A stretch of DNA of 6,012 bases from Planctomycetota bacterium (lineage in GTDB: Bacteria; Planctomycetota; UBA1135; GCA-002686595). A program made the translations under genes and the position numbers. Below, piece after piece: positions 1 through 5,783 of the stretch. The stretch is from positions 1-6,012 of the forward strand of contig JAJDES010000121.1 in NCBI GenBank assembly GCA_029259675.1, written 5' to 3'. Position 1 is the first letter of the stretch. Each line of letters starts with the position of its first letter. Under the pieces are notes generated by a model. The model had not been told where the DNA came from. It did not search any database and saw only the letters and a program-made list of their open reading frames with translations.

Positions 1-48
1 GGCTTTGCCCTCGCAATTTCAGGCTTCGAGCCAATTGGACGCAAAGCC
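1..48. repeat. nested inverted repeat (long hairpin) at window edge
   Basis: GGCTTTGC at 1-8 is perfectly complementary to GCAAAGCC at 41-48. Inside it, CAATT (14-18) pairs with AATTG (33-37), and inside that GGCT (22-25) pairs with AGCC (29-32) around a TCG loop. The three stems are collinear, so a single 48-nt hairpin with one internal loop and a three-base bulge can form. No T-run follows, so a classical intrinsic terminator is not supported. It may be a mobile or REP-type palindrome, or the structured end of an upstream transcript. The left side may continue beyond the window. Confidence 0.45.
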
Positions 49-118
49 TCCTTTCGGCCCAGCTGACGGCATAGGCCTCAGTATTCGAGCGCACAAGAGC
101 CTGGCCTTGCGACTGTAG
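2..118 (+). other. possible C-terminal tail of an upstream plus-strand gene
   Basis: One plus-strand frame is open from the left edge to a TAG at 116-118 and would give a 38-residue tail ending HKSLALRL. All three plus frames are open at the edge for at least 20 codons, so openness alone proves little. This one is the longest, and a hairpin (121-153) begins two bases after its stop, as expected at a gene end. No family is recognisable. If it is not coding, 1-158 is simply an intergenic region. Confidence 0.2.
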
Positions 119-120
119 CC

Positions 121-153
121 AAGCGAGAACGACCCGATCGGGTATCTTCGCTT
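121..153. repeat. imperfect inverted repeat with 12-bp palindromic core before the large CDS
   Basis: ACCCGATCGGGT at 132-143 is a perfect 12-bp palindrome. It is flanked by AAGCGA (121-126) and TCGCTT (148-153), which are also complementary. The arms extend to AAGCGAGA against TCTTCGCTT with one bulged base. The element ends five bases before the ATG at 159, where a Shine-Dalgarno sequence would be expected and none is clear. It could be an operator for a dimeric regulator, an mRNA hairpin controlling initiation of the 999-aa protein, or the end of an upstream transcript. No U-tract follows it, which argues against an intrinsic terminator. Confidence 0.5.
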
Positions 154-158
154 GGGTC

Positions 159-3158
159 ATGAATCGCAAGATTTGGATCGCGATGTGCTGCTCGGCCGCC
201 GTCCTGGCCATTTACTGGTCTTTGCAGAGTCAGGGCCCCGCAAGGCCCTTGGTTCTGACACCAAGAGCGGCAGAAAAGTCGACTTCGAGTTCTCCCGATC
301 TCGCACCGGTTTTGGCGCCCCAACAGACGAGCGCAGCTGAGCCCAATTCTTCCCGCGAAGAGGCGCAGCCCCTTGCAACCCAGCTCGTCCCTGCTCGACT
401 GATTGAAGGTCGCCTTTTGTGGCCCTCCGAAACGCCATCAGATGAGCGAGCCTTCTTACGAATTGATGGTCGCTTGCAGAGTGAGAAGAGCGAACAACGA
501 ATAGCCGTTCAGCCAGACGGAAACTTTCACTTCACGATTGCCCGGTCGCTCACCTCTATCCGATTCAAGTTGGATGCGCGGTACTTATATCTGGATTCTA
601 AATTCCGCTCTATGCGGCCAGTTGACCAGCCAGTTGCCTTGAAGCCCAAGCTCGGCATGTACATTCGGGGGCTCGTACTTCTTCCAAACGGTTCCCCTGC
701 TAAGAAACTTGCAGGCTCCCGCGTGACCCTCGATAGCCATCGGCTCCCGAATCCATTAATCCATCATCGTGGCGCGACCGCAGAGCTCGATCAGGACGCA
801 CACTTTGAATTTAGAGCCGTTAGCGCAACCAACCATCAGCAAATAAAAATCGAGGCAGAAGGCTATCCTGACGCGACGATCAATCTCGGCTCATGCAAAG
901 CTGGTGAGTTCCGAGAAGTGACCTTGCAACTTGAGAATGGGATTCTCGTTCGGGGTTCAGTCACTACCAAAACTGGATCTTCAATTGCCGGGGCTGAACT
1001 GAAGTTCACTTCAAGCAGAGCGAACGCCGGCTTTGCCAAATCCTGGGTGACCGACTCGACTGTCATCAAAACCGATGATCAAGGTAAGTTCGAGCAGATG
1101 CTTTCGGCAGGAAGTCATGAACTGGAAATTTCGCGATTTGGATTTCTGAAGCACAAGCAAAGCCTCGGAGAACTTACCGCCAGCTCAACCCCGGTTGACA
1201 TCTCAATTGTCTTGCAAGAGTGGCTCGGCTTAACGGGATTTGTGTTTGGTGTCGATGGGTCCACGCCCGTAGAAGCAAATGTAACCGTCACAGACGACAA
1301 CGACCCACGCTTCCGTATATCTGACTATTCCAATCCCGATGGAAGCTTTAGGTTCACTGGACTTCAAAGGTCGACGTTTACCGTAATTGCCGAGAAAGCA
1401 CCCAGCGAGTCCGGCCCACGGTTTTGGGCCTGGGCGAGAAATGTCGAACCCGGGCAACCATTGTCATTGACTTCAACTCCTGGACACAATCTTCTTGTTC
1501 AAGTTACTGACGATATTGGCGAACCACTGAGCAATTGCTCAATCTTCATTCGCCCCATTGACGCACCAGGGTTCAAAAATCTGCTCAATCAAGATTGCAC
1601 CATCAAGTACGTGGACGGCCCAAGTTGGGCGGATATTTCGGCCGGGATACCGCCGGGCACATACGGCATTTTCGCACTGAGCGGCCCACTCAACCAATCC
1701 GCGATTGAGCTAATTGATCTTCGTTCTGCCGACGCTCAAGTAACCTTGGCAATTCCGCGAGGCGTTTCCATACGTGGGCATGTAATGAGCCCTGCGGGCG
1801 ATCCCATTTCAGGCGCTTATTTGCACGCCACTTTCGGTTCTCAGCCAGATCACGCTCCAACGATCTCCTCCATAACGGGCTGGGTTGGGGTTCCATTGGC
1901 AAGAACAAGTAGAGATGGCGCATTCGCCTTGATCAATGTTCAGGCAGGGCGCGTGACTCTCATTGCCAAAGCTGATTCTTGGAAAGCGAGCGCGAAATAC
2001 GTATGCAATCTATCTCCCGGAGAATCAGTAGAAGATGTGCGACTACAATTGAGAGATGCCGGCAGAATGCATGGCCTAATCTTCCCCGAAGCAATGGCTA
2101 CTGCGCCGCATTTAGCCAATCCGACCGTATCCATTCGACACCAGCCCAGCGGCTCTTTCTTTAGGCTGCCAGTCAATAGCAACGGTGAGTTCATTGCTGA
2201 GGATTTAGAGCCCGGCAATTGGACAATATATGCATTCTTTTTGCCTCAACTACCCGAGCAAGAGTTTGAAGTGCTGGAAGGTCAAACTACTGAAGTTGTT
2301 TTGGGTCAACCGAAAGCCACCACAATAGAAGTTGCGGGTCGCCTGTCGCGCAGTGATGTGCCCTTGTCGAACACGTTGATTCTGTTCCGAGAAGGTTTGG
2401 ATGGCTTTGAAACGACTGCGCGCAGTAATGCTCAAGGCGAGTACTGCCTGGGCCTGCCGCAAGCCGGGAAGTACTTCATTCAAATTGGGCGTTCGCGAAG
2501 TGGAGCGACTCTGTTTGAGCGGCAACTACCGAATCAACCCTCTGTCACACTGGACTTCGAGTTGCCCATAGCATCCCTTTCGGGTTCACTTGTGCCCGAC
2601 GTCGGCACAAATCTTGACGACCTGACGGTCTACTTGAGCTGTCTGGATGCGAATGTCGACGGCTTTGAAACAAGGAGAAGCTTTAAGGTTTCCATGCAAC
2701 CCAAGCCCTTCTTGACTCAATTGAATCCGGACATTGCAGCACAAGTCGAGGAAGAGCTCGGCCGCTTCAGATTCGAGTACCTGCCGCCCGGTCACTATCG
2801 AATTCGGGTAGCCCACGCGAGTAACGACTTGGTCGCCTTCGTTCCATCGATCCACATTGGGGCGAATTCAACGGACGAGCAATTGGACATTGCCATCGCC
2901 GAGCCGGCCCGAGCGAGATGCCGCGCCTTTGGACCGAACCACACCCCGCTGCAAGGCGCTCGCATTCGACTTCGAAATGCAGACGGCCTGTCCGTCCTGC
3001 CTTGGTACGAGCGCTCTGCGATGAATGGCGAGTTTGAAATTTCCGCTCCGCCGGGTGAATACACGCTTCACGCGGAGCACGGCGAGCTTGCGGGTACAGC
3101 GAGCCTATTGCTCAGTACGGGTGTGACAACGCAAGCGGAGGTTGTTCTCAACAACTAG
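159..3158 (+). CDS. signal-anchored protein with about ten carboxypeptidase-regulatory-like beta-sandwich repeats
   Basis: This 999-residue protein has an N-terminal hydrophobic segment (residues 4-21, preceded by Asn-Arg-Lys) that acts as a signal peptide or membrane anchor. Cys10-Cys11 lie within it, but the residue before Cys10 is Met, so a lipobox is unlikely. Residues 25-78 are a low-complexity Ala/Ser/Pro/Gln linker. The rest reads as about ten divergent units, starting near residues 80, 167, 262, 356, 442, 536, 635, 722, 805 and 917. Most open with a G-x-V/L strand, continue with a strand after 'G.P..GA', and close with 'D/N-G-x-F' then 'L..G.Y.L' (for example 393-410, 585-604, 673-692, 758-776, 867-884, 956-971). 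That is the pattern of CarboxypepD_reg/transthyretin-like domains. No catalytic or binding residues stand out. A role at the cell surface or in the periplasm, in adhesion or carbohydrate contact, is inferred. ATG at 159 is the first in-frame start; no good Shine-Dalgarno sequence precedes it. The gene faces the flagellar operon. Confidence 0.9.
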   Translation: MNRKIWIAMCCSAAVLAIYWSLQSQGPARPLVLTPRAAEKSTSSSPDLAPVLAPQQTSAAEPNSSREEAQPLATQLVPARLIEGRLLWPSETPSDERAFLRIDGRLQSEKSEQRIAVQPDGNFHFTIARSLTSIRFKLDARYLYLDSKFRSMRPVDQPVALKPKLGMYIRGLVLLPNGSPAKKLAGSRVTLDSHRLPNPLIHHRGATAELDQDAHFEFRAVSATNHQQIKIEAEGYPDATINLGSCKAGEFREVTLQLENGILVRGSVTTKTGSSIAGAELKFTSSRANAGFAKSWVTDSTVIKTDDQGKFEQMLSAGSHELEISRFGFLKHKQSLGELTASSTPVDISIVLQEWLGLTGFVFGVDGSTPVEANVTVTDDNDPRFRISDYSNPDGSFRFTGLQRSTFTVIAEKAPSESGPRFWAWARNVEPGQPLSLTSTPGHNLLVQVTDDIGEPLSNCSIFIRPIDAPGFKNLLNQDCTIKYVDGPSWADISAGIPPGTYGIFALSGPLNQSAIELIDLRSADAQVTLAIPRGVSIRGHVMSPAGDPISGAYLHATFGSQPDHAPTISSITGWVGVPLARTSRDGAFALINVQAGRVTLIAKADSWKASAKYVCNLSPGESVEDVRLQLRDAGRMHGLIFPEAMATAPHLANPTVSIRHQPSGSFFRLPVNSNGEFIAEDLEPGNWTIYAFFLPQLPEQEFEVLEGQTTEVVLGQPKATTIEVAGRLSRSDVPLSNTLILFREGLDGFETTARSNAQGEYCLGLPQAGKYFIQIGRSRSGATLFERQLPNQPSVTLDFELPIASLSGSLVPDVGTNLDDLTVYLSCLDANVDGFETRRSFKVSMQPKPFLTQLNPDIAAQVEEELGRFRFEYLPPGHYRIRVAHASNDLVAFVPSIHIGANSTDEQLDIAIAEPARARCRAFGPNHTPLQGARIRLRNADGLSVLPWYERSAMNGEFEISAPPGEYTLHAEHGELAGTASLLLSTGVTTQAEVVLNN

Positions 3159-3245
3159 AGCGTGCTCCCAATTCATTTATCCCAGAGCGAAGGCGTACGG
3201 CTCCATCCATGGCGAATGCAAGCGCACACTGTTAGCGAGGCTTGC

Positions 3246-3276
3246 AAAGGGTTGCCGCGCGCGGCTATCGCCTTTT
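3246..3276. terminator. possible bidirectional terminator between convergent genes
   Basis: GCCGCGCGCGGC at 3254-3265 is a perfect 12-bp palindrome. It is flanked by AAAGG (3246-3250) and CCTTTT (3271-3276), which can extend the stem across short internal loops. It lies in the 116-nt gap between two convergent genes, and its right edge touches the TAA of the minus-strand lipoprotein (3275-3277). The position and GC-rich core fit a shared terminator, but the T-runs are short and separated from the core, so it may instead be only a transcript-end stem-loop. Nothing else is recognisable between 3159 and 3274. Confidence 0.4.
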
Positions 3277-3880
3277 AGAGCAACTTCGCAATCTGAAAAG
3301 CTGCGAAGCGAGCAAAGCGATCGGGCGAAATCAGGGCCAACTGCCATGAGCCATCCGACTCGCCGTCTGTAGCACCGTAGAAGAGTTTGAGTCCTTCGCG
3401 CACAGCTTCGTCCTTCGCATCCAAATGCACTGATGAGGACCAAATCACCAATCCCGTTTCCGCGGCAACCATGTCTATTTGCACTGCGAAACGAAGCGGC
3501 GGGAAGGATTGCTGCTGAACTACGGTTCCGAACAGAATCGCATCCAAGTTGTAGCGGCGAGCGATGGAAATTATCGTTTCGGGTTGATACCAACCCCGGC
3601 GATAGGGCTCGCTTTCGCTCACCTCATCCAAATCTTCAGCATCCAACTCCACTAGCTCGAAGGGCGTTGTGCGAACAAACTCGGAGTAGAAGCCCGATTG
3701 CAAGTCTTGCCCGCGACGTGCATCCAAGTCGTTTCCGGCGAAGGGCATCAGGCCGACTCGCCGGACATCGTAGGTGCTGAAATCGTAAGCAACCTGCGCG
3801 CTGGCAAAGATCGGCACTTCCTTTGGAGCCGACATGCAACCAGCGCTGCAGCACAGGAGAAGTAGTGCGAGCGCCTTCAC
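3275..3880 (-). CDS. lipoprotein with a CsgG/TolB-N-like pattern, last gene of the fliA operon
   Basis: This 201-residue lipoprotein starts at GTG 3880. The frame is open further upstream, but this GTG overlaps the TGA of the preceding gene as GTGA and is followed at once by a typical signal: Lys2, a Leu/Ala-rich stretch, and lipobox S-A-G-C with Cys15 as the lipidated residue (Ser at -3 is less usual than Leu). The mature part shows 'VGLMPF' (42-47), a variable loop, 'FELVEL' (74-79), a helix with 'ARRYNLDAILFGTVV' (107-121), a strand 'FAVQIDMV' (131-138) and 'ETGLVIWSSS' (141-150). This order of strands and helix is what one sees in CsgG, LpoB, FlgO/FlgT and TolB N-terminal folds, where 'DAxxxG' and 'TGxxxW' are common. 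The assignment is from pattern, not from a search. No aspartate or glutamate follows Cys15 at +2 (Met-Ser do), which by the enterobacterial rule favours outer-membrane sorting. An outer-membrane flagellar accessory role is inferred from the operon. Confidence 0.88.
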   Translation of the reverse strand: MKALALLLLCCSAGCMSAPKEVPIFASAQVAYDFSTYDVRRVGLMPFAGNDLDARRGQDLQSGFYSEFVRTTPFELVELDAEDLDEVSESEPYRRGWYQPETIISIARRYNLDAILFGTVVQQQSFPPLRFAVQIDMVAAETGLVIWSSSVHLDAKDEAVREGLKLFYGATDGESDGSWQLALISPDRFARFAAFQIAKLL

Positions 3881-4473
3881 GGTGTGTCCACCGAGTTCAA
3901 GCCAAGCCCTGTGTTGGCCGATCCAGCGGCACCATACTGCGTGCCGTCGGCCGCGCGTTGCCACTCAAGCTTGGACTCGTATAGCAATTTCTCGGCCTCC
4001 AGCCGCCGGATCTGTGCGGTAACCAATCGCGCTGCCAGCTCTTTGTTCTTGGCCTCGTGCTGAGCAATCAACTGCTGCTGTTCAAGAGATTGCTGCTCAA
4101 AACCGGTGATATTCATCCGCAAGGCTTCGGCACTCTTACTCAGCTTTTCGATGGCGGCGTTCAAAGCGAGGTTTTCTTTCTTGAGTGCATCGCGCTCATC
4201 AATTGCGGATTGATACAGCTCAAGGATGTACATTCGGCCGGTACCACTCGGCTGCATCTCATGCGTCGGGGTTCCGGGCACAATTGTTCCCGAACCGGGC
4301 GCTTCGACCACGCCCCCATCGCGCGCCATCAAGGGTACGTCTTCGGGAGTGGTTGCATTCCAGTCTTGAAATTCACCTTCAAGACTCTGGTCCATGTCCG
4401 AAAAGCTAGAGGGCGCGCGGCACCCACTAAGGCCAAGGACCACAGCGGCGACAAGGCAAATGAAAGGCTTCAT
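3877..4473 (-). CDS. coiled-coil lipoprotein in the fliA operon
   Basis: This 198-residue lipoprotein has a signal peptide of Lys2, a hydrophobic core and lipobox L-S-G-C (15-18), with Cys18 as the lipid site. Residues 19-80 are polar, Gly/Pro-rich and likely disordered. Residues 81-173 are strongly helical with heptad-like spacing of Leu, Ile and Ala and many Glu, Lys and Gln (for example 'ALKKENLALNAAIEKL', 96-111), so a long coiled coil is expected. The tail (174-198) is Gly/Ser/Asn-rich. The start is ATG 4473, with a strong Shine-Dalgarno GAAGGAG at 4487-4481, 7 nt upstream. That ATG also overlaps the upstream gene's TGA as ATGA, and the 3' end overlaps the next lipoprotein as GTGA. It is probably a periplasm-facing structural or tethering lipoprotein that acts with its coupled partner. 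I do not recognise a named family. Confidence 0.88.
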   Translation of the reverse strand: MKPFICLVAAVVLGLSGCRAPSSFSDMDQSLEGEFQDWNATTPEDVPLMARDGGVVEAPGSGTIVPGTPTHEMQPSGTGRMYILELYQSAIDERDALKKENLALNAAIEKLSKSAEALRMNITGFEQQSLEQQQLIAQHEAKNKELAARLVTAQIRRLEAEKLLYESKLEWQRAADGTQYGAAGSANTGLGLNSVDTP

Positions 4474-4715
4474 ACAGTCTCTCCTTCAATAGTGTCCGTT
4501 TGGGGCTGCGGCACCTCTGATGCGCCTCCCACAGGTTCGTAGTCGAGCTCGAGCACCGTTATGTCGCCACAGGAACAGCGAAACTCGATCGCCCGTACTT
4601 CGCCTTCGAATTCAAGCAACTTGGCGGATTTCGCATGCACTCGACGCCGATTTCCTTCGGCGCCGTTGCCCGCTGCATCCACACGCACTTGATTGTTCTT
4701 GATTACAGTTCCCAT
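4470..4715 (-). CDS. small C-x-C protein with a FliH-like N-terminus (uncharacterised)
   Basis: This 81-residue protein has no signal peptide and is likely cytoplasmic. Its N-terminus, 'MGTVIKNNQVRV', resembles the first residues of FliH in some bacteria (a V/I-I-K-x-x-x-V start). This is a memory-based resemblance, and nothing else of FliH is present. A basic stretch follows (22-29, three consecutive Arg), then alternating hydrophobic residues suggesting two or three beta-strands (33-59) interrupted by Cys47-Ser48-Cys49-Gly50. The two cysteines are the only ones and could bind a metal with partner cysteines or form a redox pair. The tail is acidic and Thr/Pro-rich. The ATG at 4715 shares its A with the upstream TGA (TGATG), so translation is coupled; its own Shine-Dalgarno is weak. 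The stop overlaps the next start as ATGA. No function is assigned. Confidence 0.8.
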   Translation of the reverse strand: MGTVIKNNQVRVDAAGNGAEGNRRRVHAKSAKLLEFEGEVRAIEFRCSCGDITVLELDYEPVGGASEVPQPQTDTIEGETV

Positions 4716-4957
4716 CAGCCTGTTACGTTGACACGCGTGCCAACCTCGTCATCGTCGGGGGGAGCAATGGGAGCGACTTCGGCACTCGGTTTGGCGTCCG
4801 CCGCCTCCTTGTCCGGATTCTCGGGCTCCTTGCCTTCCAGTTCGCGTTGGAACTCCTCACCTGTGTTCGCATCATCTTCTTTGCGGCGATGCGTCGGCTT
4901 CACAGAGCCAATGGGGGCGGAGGCGTTCAGACCGATCCGATTGATTTCCGAATCCAT
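4715..4957 (-). CDS. small acidic, probably disordered protein directly behind fliA (uncharacterised)
   Basis: This 80-residue protein is rich in Glu, Asp, Lys, Pro and Ala. It has no cysteine, no aromatic residue except Phe36, and no signal peptide or membrane segment. Residues 6-19 contain the only hydrophobic patch ('NRIGLNASAPIGSV'). Residues 33-42 may form one short helix ('GEEFQRELEG'), and the rest should be unstructured. The ATG at 4957 lies 12 nt after the fliA stop codon; its Shine-Dalgarno AAAGG (4970-4966) uses the last base of that stop, with 8-nt spacing. Position and size recall FlgM, the anti-sigma-28 factor, but the C-terminal helices FlgM uses to bind the sigma factor are not visible, so that name is not given. 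It could instead be a short flagellar export or scaffold peptide. Confidence 0.75.
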   Translation of the reverse strand: MDSEINRIGLNASAPIGSVKPTHRRKEDDANTGEEFQRELEGKEPENPDKEAADAKPSAEVAPIAPPDDDEVGTRVNVTG

Positions 4958-4969
4958 GGGTCAAACCTT

Positions 4970-5701
4970 TCAGTTGGCGCCTTCAGAGCCCCGCAAGCAG
5001 CTATTCAATCGATAGAGCGCTCTTGTGTGGACTTGGCTGATGCGCGATTCCGTTAGATTCACGATCTCGGCGATCTCCTTGAGCAGAAGATCTTCGCCGT
5101 AGTACAGGGTGATGACAGTCTTTTCCTGTTCTGGCAAATCATTGATCGCGGCGATCACCAGCTCCTTCATTTCCTTCCAAGAAGCCGTCCCAATCGGATC
5201 GTCGCTGCGGGGATCAGTCAAAAGGCCGCCGAATTCGCCGGCGCCTCCGTCATCGATGGAGACGATTCCAGCAACACGCGCGTGATGCATGATTTCGTCG
5301 AGCTCATCGAGTGAGATATCCAACGCTTCACCGATCTCTTCCGGGGTCGGAGGCGTTCCTTTTTCTTGCTCGAGCTTGGCGATCGTGCGATCCAAGAGTC
5401 GCACTTTTTCTCGCCGACTGCGCGGCAGGAAATCCATCCGCCGCAATTCATCCAAAATCGCGCCACGCATCTTGGGATATGCGTAGGTTGAAAATTTCAA
5501 TCCGCGCGAAGCATCAAAGGAATCAGCGGCCGAAATCAAGCCGACCATGCCGAAGCCGAGCAGATCATCGCGATCAATGTGGCCGGGGATCTCCAGCGCC
5601 ATGCGCCCCACGATGTAGTGCAAGAGCGGCAGGTGATCCAAGATCTGCTGGTCGCGCTCTGAGACAGATTCCGCTTCACCCGCATTTATCGACTCAACCA
5701 C
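4970..5701 (-). CDS. fliA: RNA polymerase sigma-28 factor, FliA/WhiG family
   Basis: FliA directs core RNA polymerase to promoters of late flagellar, flagellin and chemotaxis genes. From GTG 5701 the protein is 243 residues, the usual length for the family. Region 2 spans about 20-90, with 'RDDLLGFGMVGLISAADSF' (44-62) and 'FSTYAYPKMRGAILDELRR' (70-88), the core-binding and -10-recognition segment. The 'D-x-L-P-R-S-x-R' that marks FliA follows at 90-97. Region 3 covers about 98-165. Region 4 (about 189-235) carries the helix-turn-helix around 'IAEIVNLTESRISQVHTRAL'. The frame allows GTG 5710 as well, but that codon lies within the strong Shine-Dalgarno AAAGGAG (5716-5710), which sits 8 nt before GTG 5701, so 5701 is preferred. 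The family call is very secure. A role together with the downstream genes is inferred. Confidence 0.96.
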   Translation of the reverse strand: MVESINAGEAESVSERDQQILDHLPLLHYIVGRMALEIPGHIDRDDLLGFGMVGLISAADSFDASRGLKFSTYAYPKMRGAILDELRRMDFLPRSRREKVRLLDRTIAKLEQEKGTPPTPEEIGEALDISLDELDEIMHHARVAGIVSIDDGGAGEFGGLLTDPRSDDPIGTASWKEMKELVIAAINDLPEQEKTVITLYYGEDLLLKEIAEIVNLTESRISQVHTRALYRLNSCLRGSEGAN

Positions 5702-5783
5702 AGCGCACACTCCTTTGCGCTCTGTGAACGCGGCTGCGTAGTCGCGTCATGGTCATCGATTGGGTTCGGCCTGGACTGTTCAT
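5694..5783 (-). CDS. possible 29-codon leader ORF coupled to fliA
   Basis: An ATG at 5783 overlaps the stop of the upstream gene as ATGA and opens a 29-residue basic peptide (eight Arg). It ends at TGA 5696-5694, eight bases inside fliA. It would bridge the otherwise untranslated 78-nt gap between the upstream gene and fliA and carry ribosomes across the fliA Shine-Dalgarno. The arrangement matches the overlaps seen elsewhere in this operon, but no Shine-Dalgarno precedes it and 29 codons can be open by chance. Its Arg-rich composition is not typical of a functional protein, so any role would be as a coupling leader. Confidence 0.25.
   Translation of the reverse strand: MNSPGRTQSMTMTRLRSRVHRAQRSVRCG
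5710..5716 (-). promoter_or_regulatory. fliA Shine-Dalgarno that decides its start
   Basis: Read on the minus strand, 5716-5710 is AAAGGAG, 8 nt before GTG 5701. The alternative GTG at 5710 begins within this motif and could not use it, so the shorter FliA is the likely product. Confidence 0.7.

Noticed and set aside
32..54. Minus-strand AAAGGAGG (54-47) followed by a TTG (34-32), as if a divergent gene began here and left the window
   Set aside because: The spacing of 12 nt is long, the start is a TTG, and only about 11 codons are visible before the edge. It also lies inside the nested hairpin. It cannot be supported without the sequence to the left.
60..158. Sigma-70 or sigma-28 promoter for the 999-aa gene
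   Set aside because: A TTGCGA at 107-112 and a TATCTT at 143-148 are 30 bases apart, far from the 16-18 needed. No TAAA/GCCGATAA-type sigma-28 pair is seen.
3177..3593. 138-residue minus-strand open frame overlapping the terminal lipoprotein
   Set aside because: It overlaps the lipoprotein gene in another frame and runs through the convergent intergenic region. It has no plausible domain.
3881..3964. N-terminal extension of the terminal lipoprotein to an ATG at 3964
   Set aside because: The extra 28 residues would bury the lipoprotein signal and overlap the upstream gene by almost 90 bases. The GTG at 3880 gives a GTGA overlap and an immediate signal peptide.
4057..4542. 161-residue plus-strand open frame
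   Set aside because: It lies antisense to the coiled-coil lipoprotein and the 81-aa gene, both of which have strong signals (lipobox, Shine-Dalgarno, stop/start overlaps). Its translation has no recognisable motif or hydrophobic organisation.
5311..5727. 138-residue plus-strand open frame
   Set aside because: It is antisense to fliA, whose identity is certain. Its translation is rich in Arg, Ser, Pro and Cys, as is usual for the opposite strand of a real gene.
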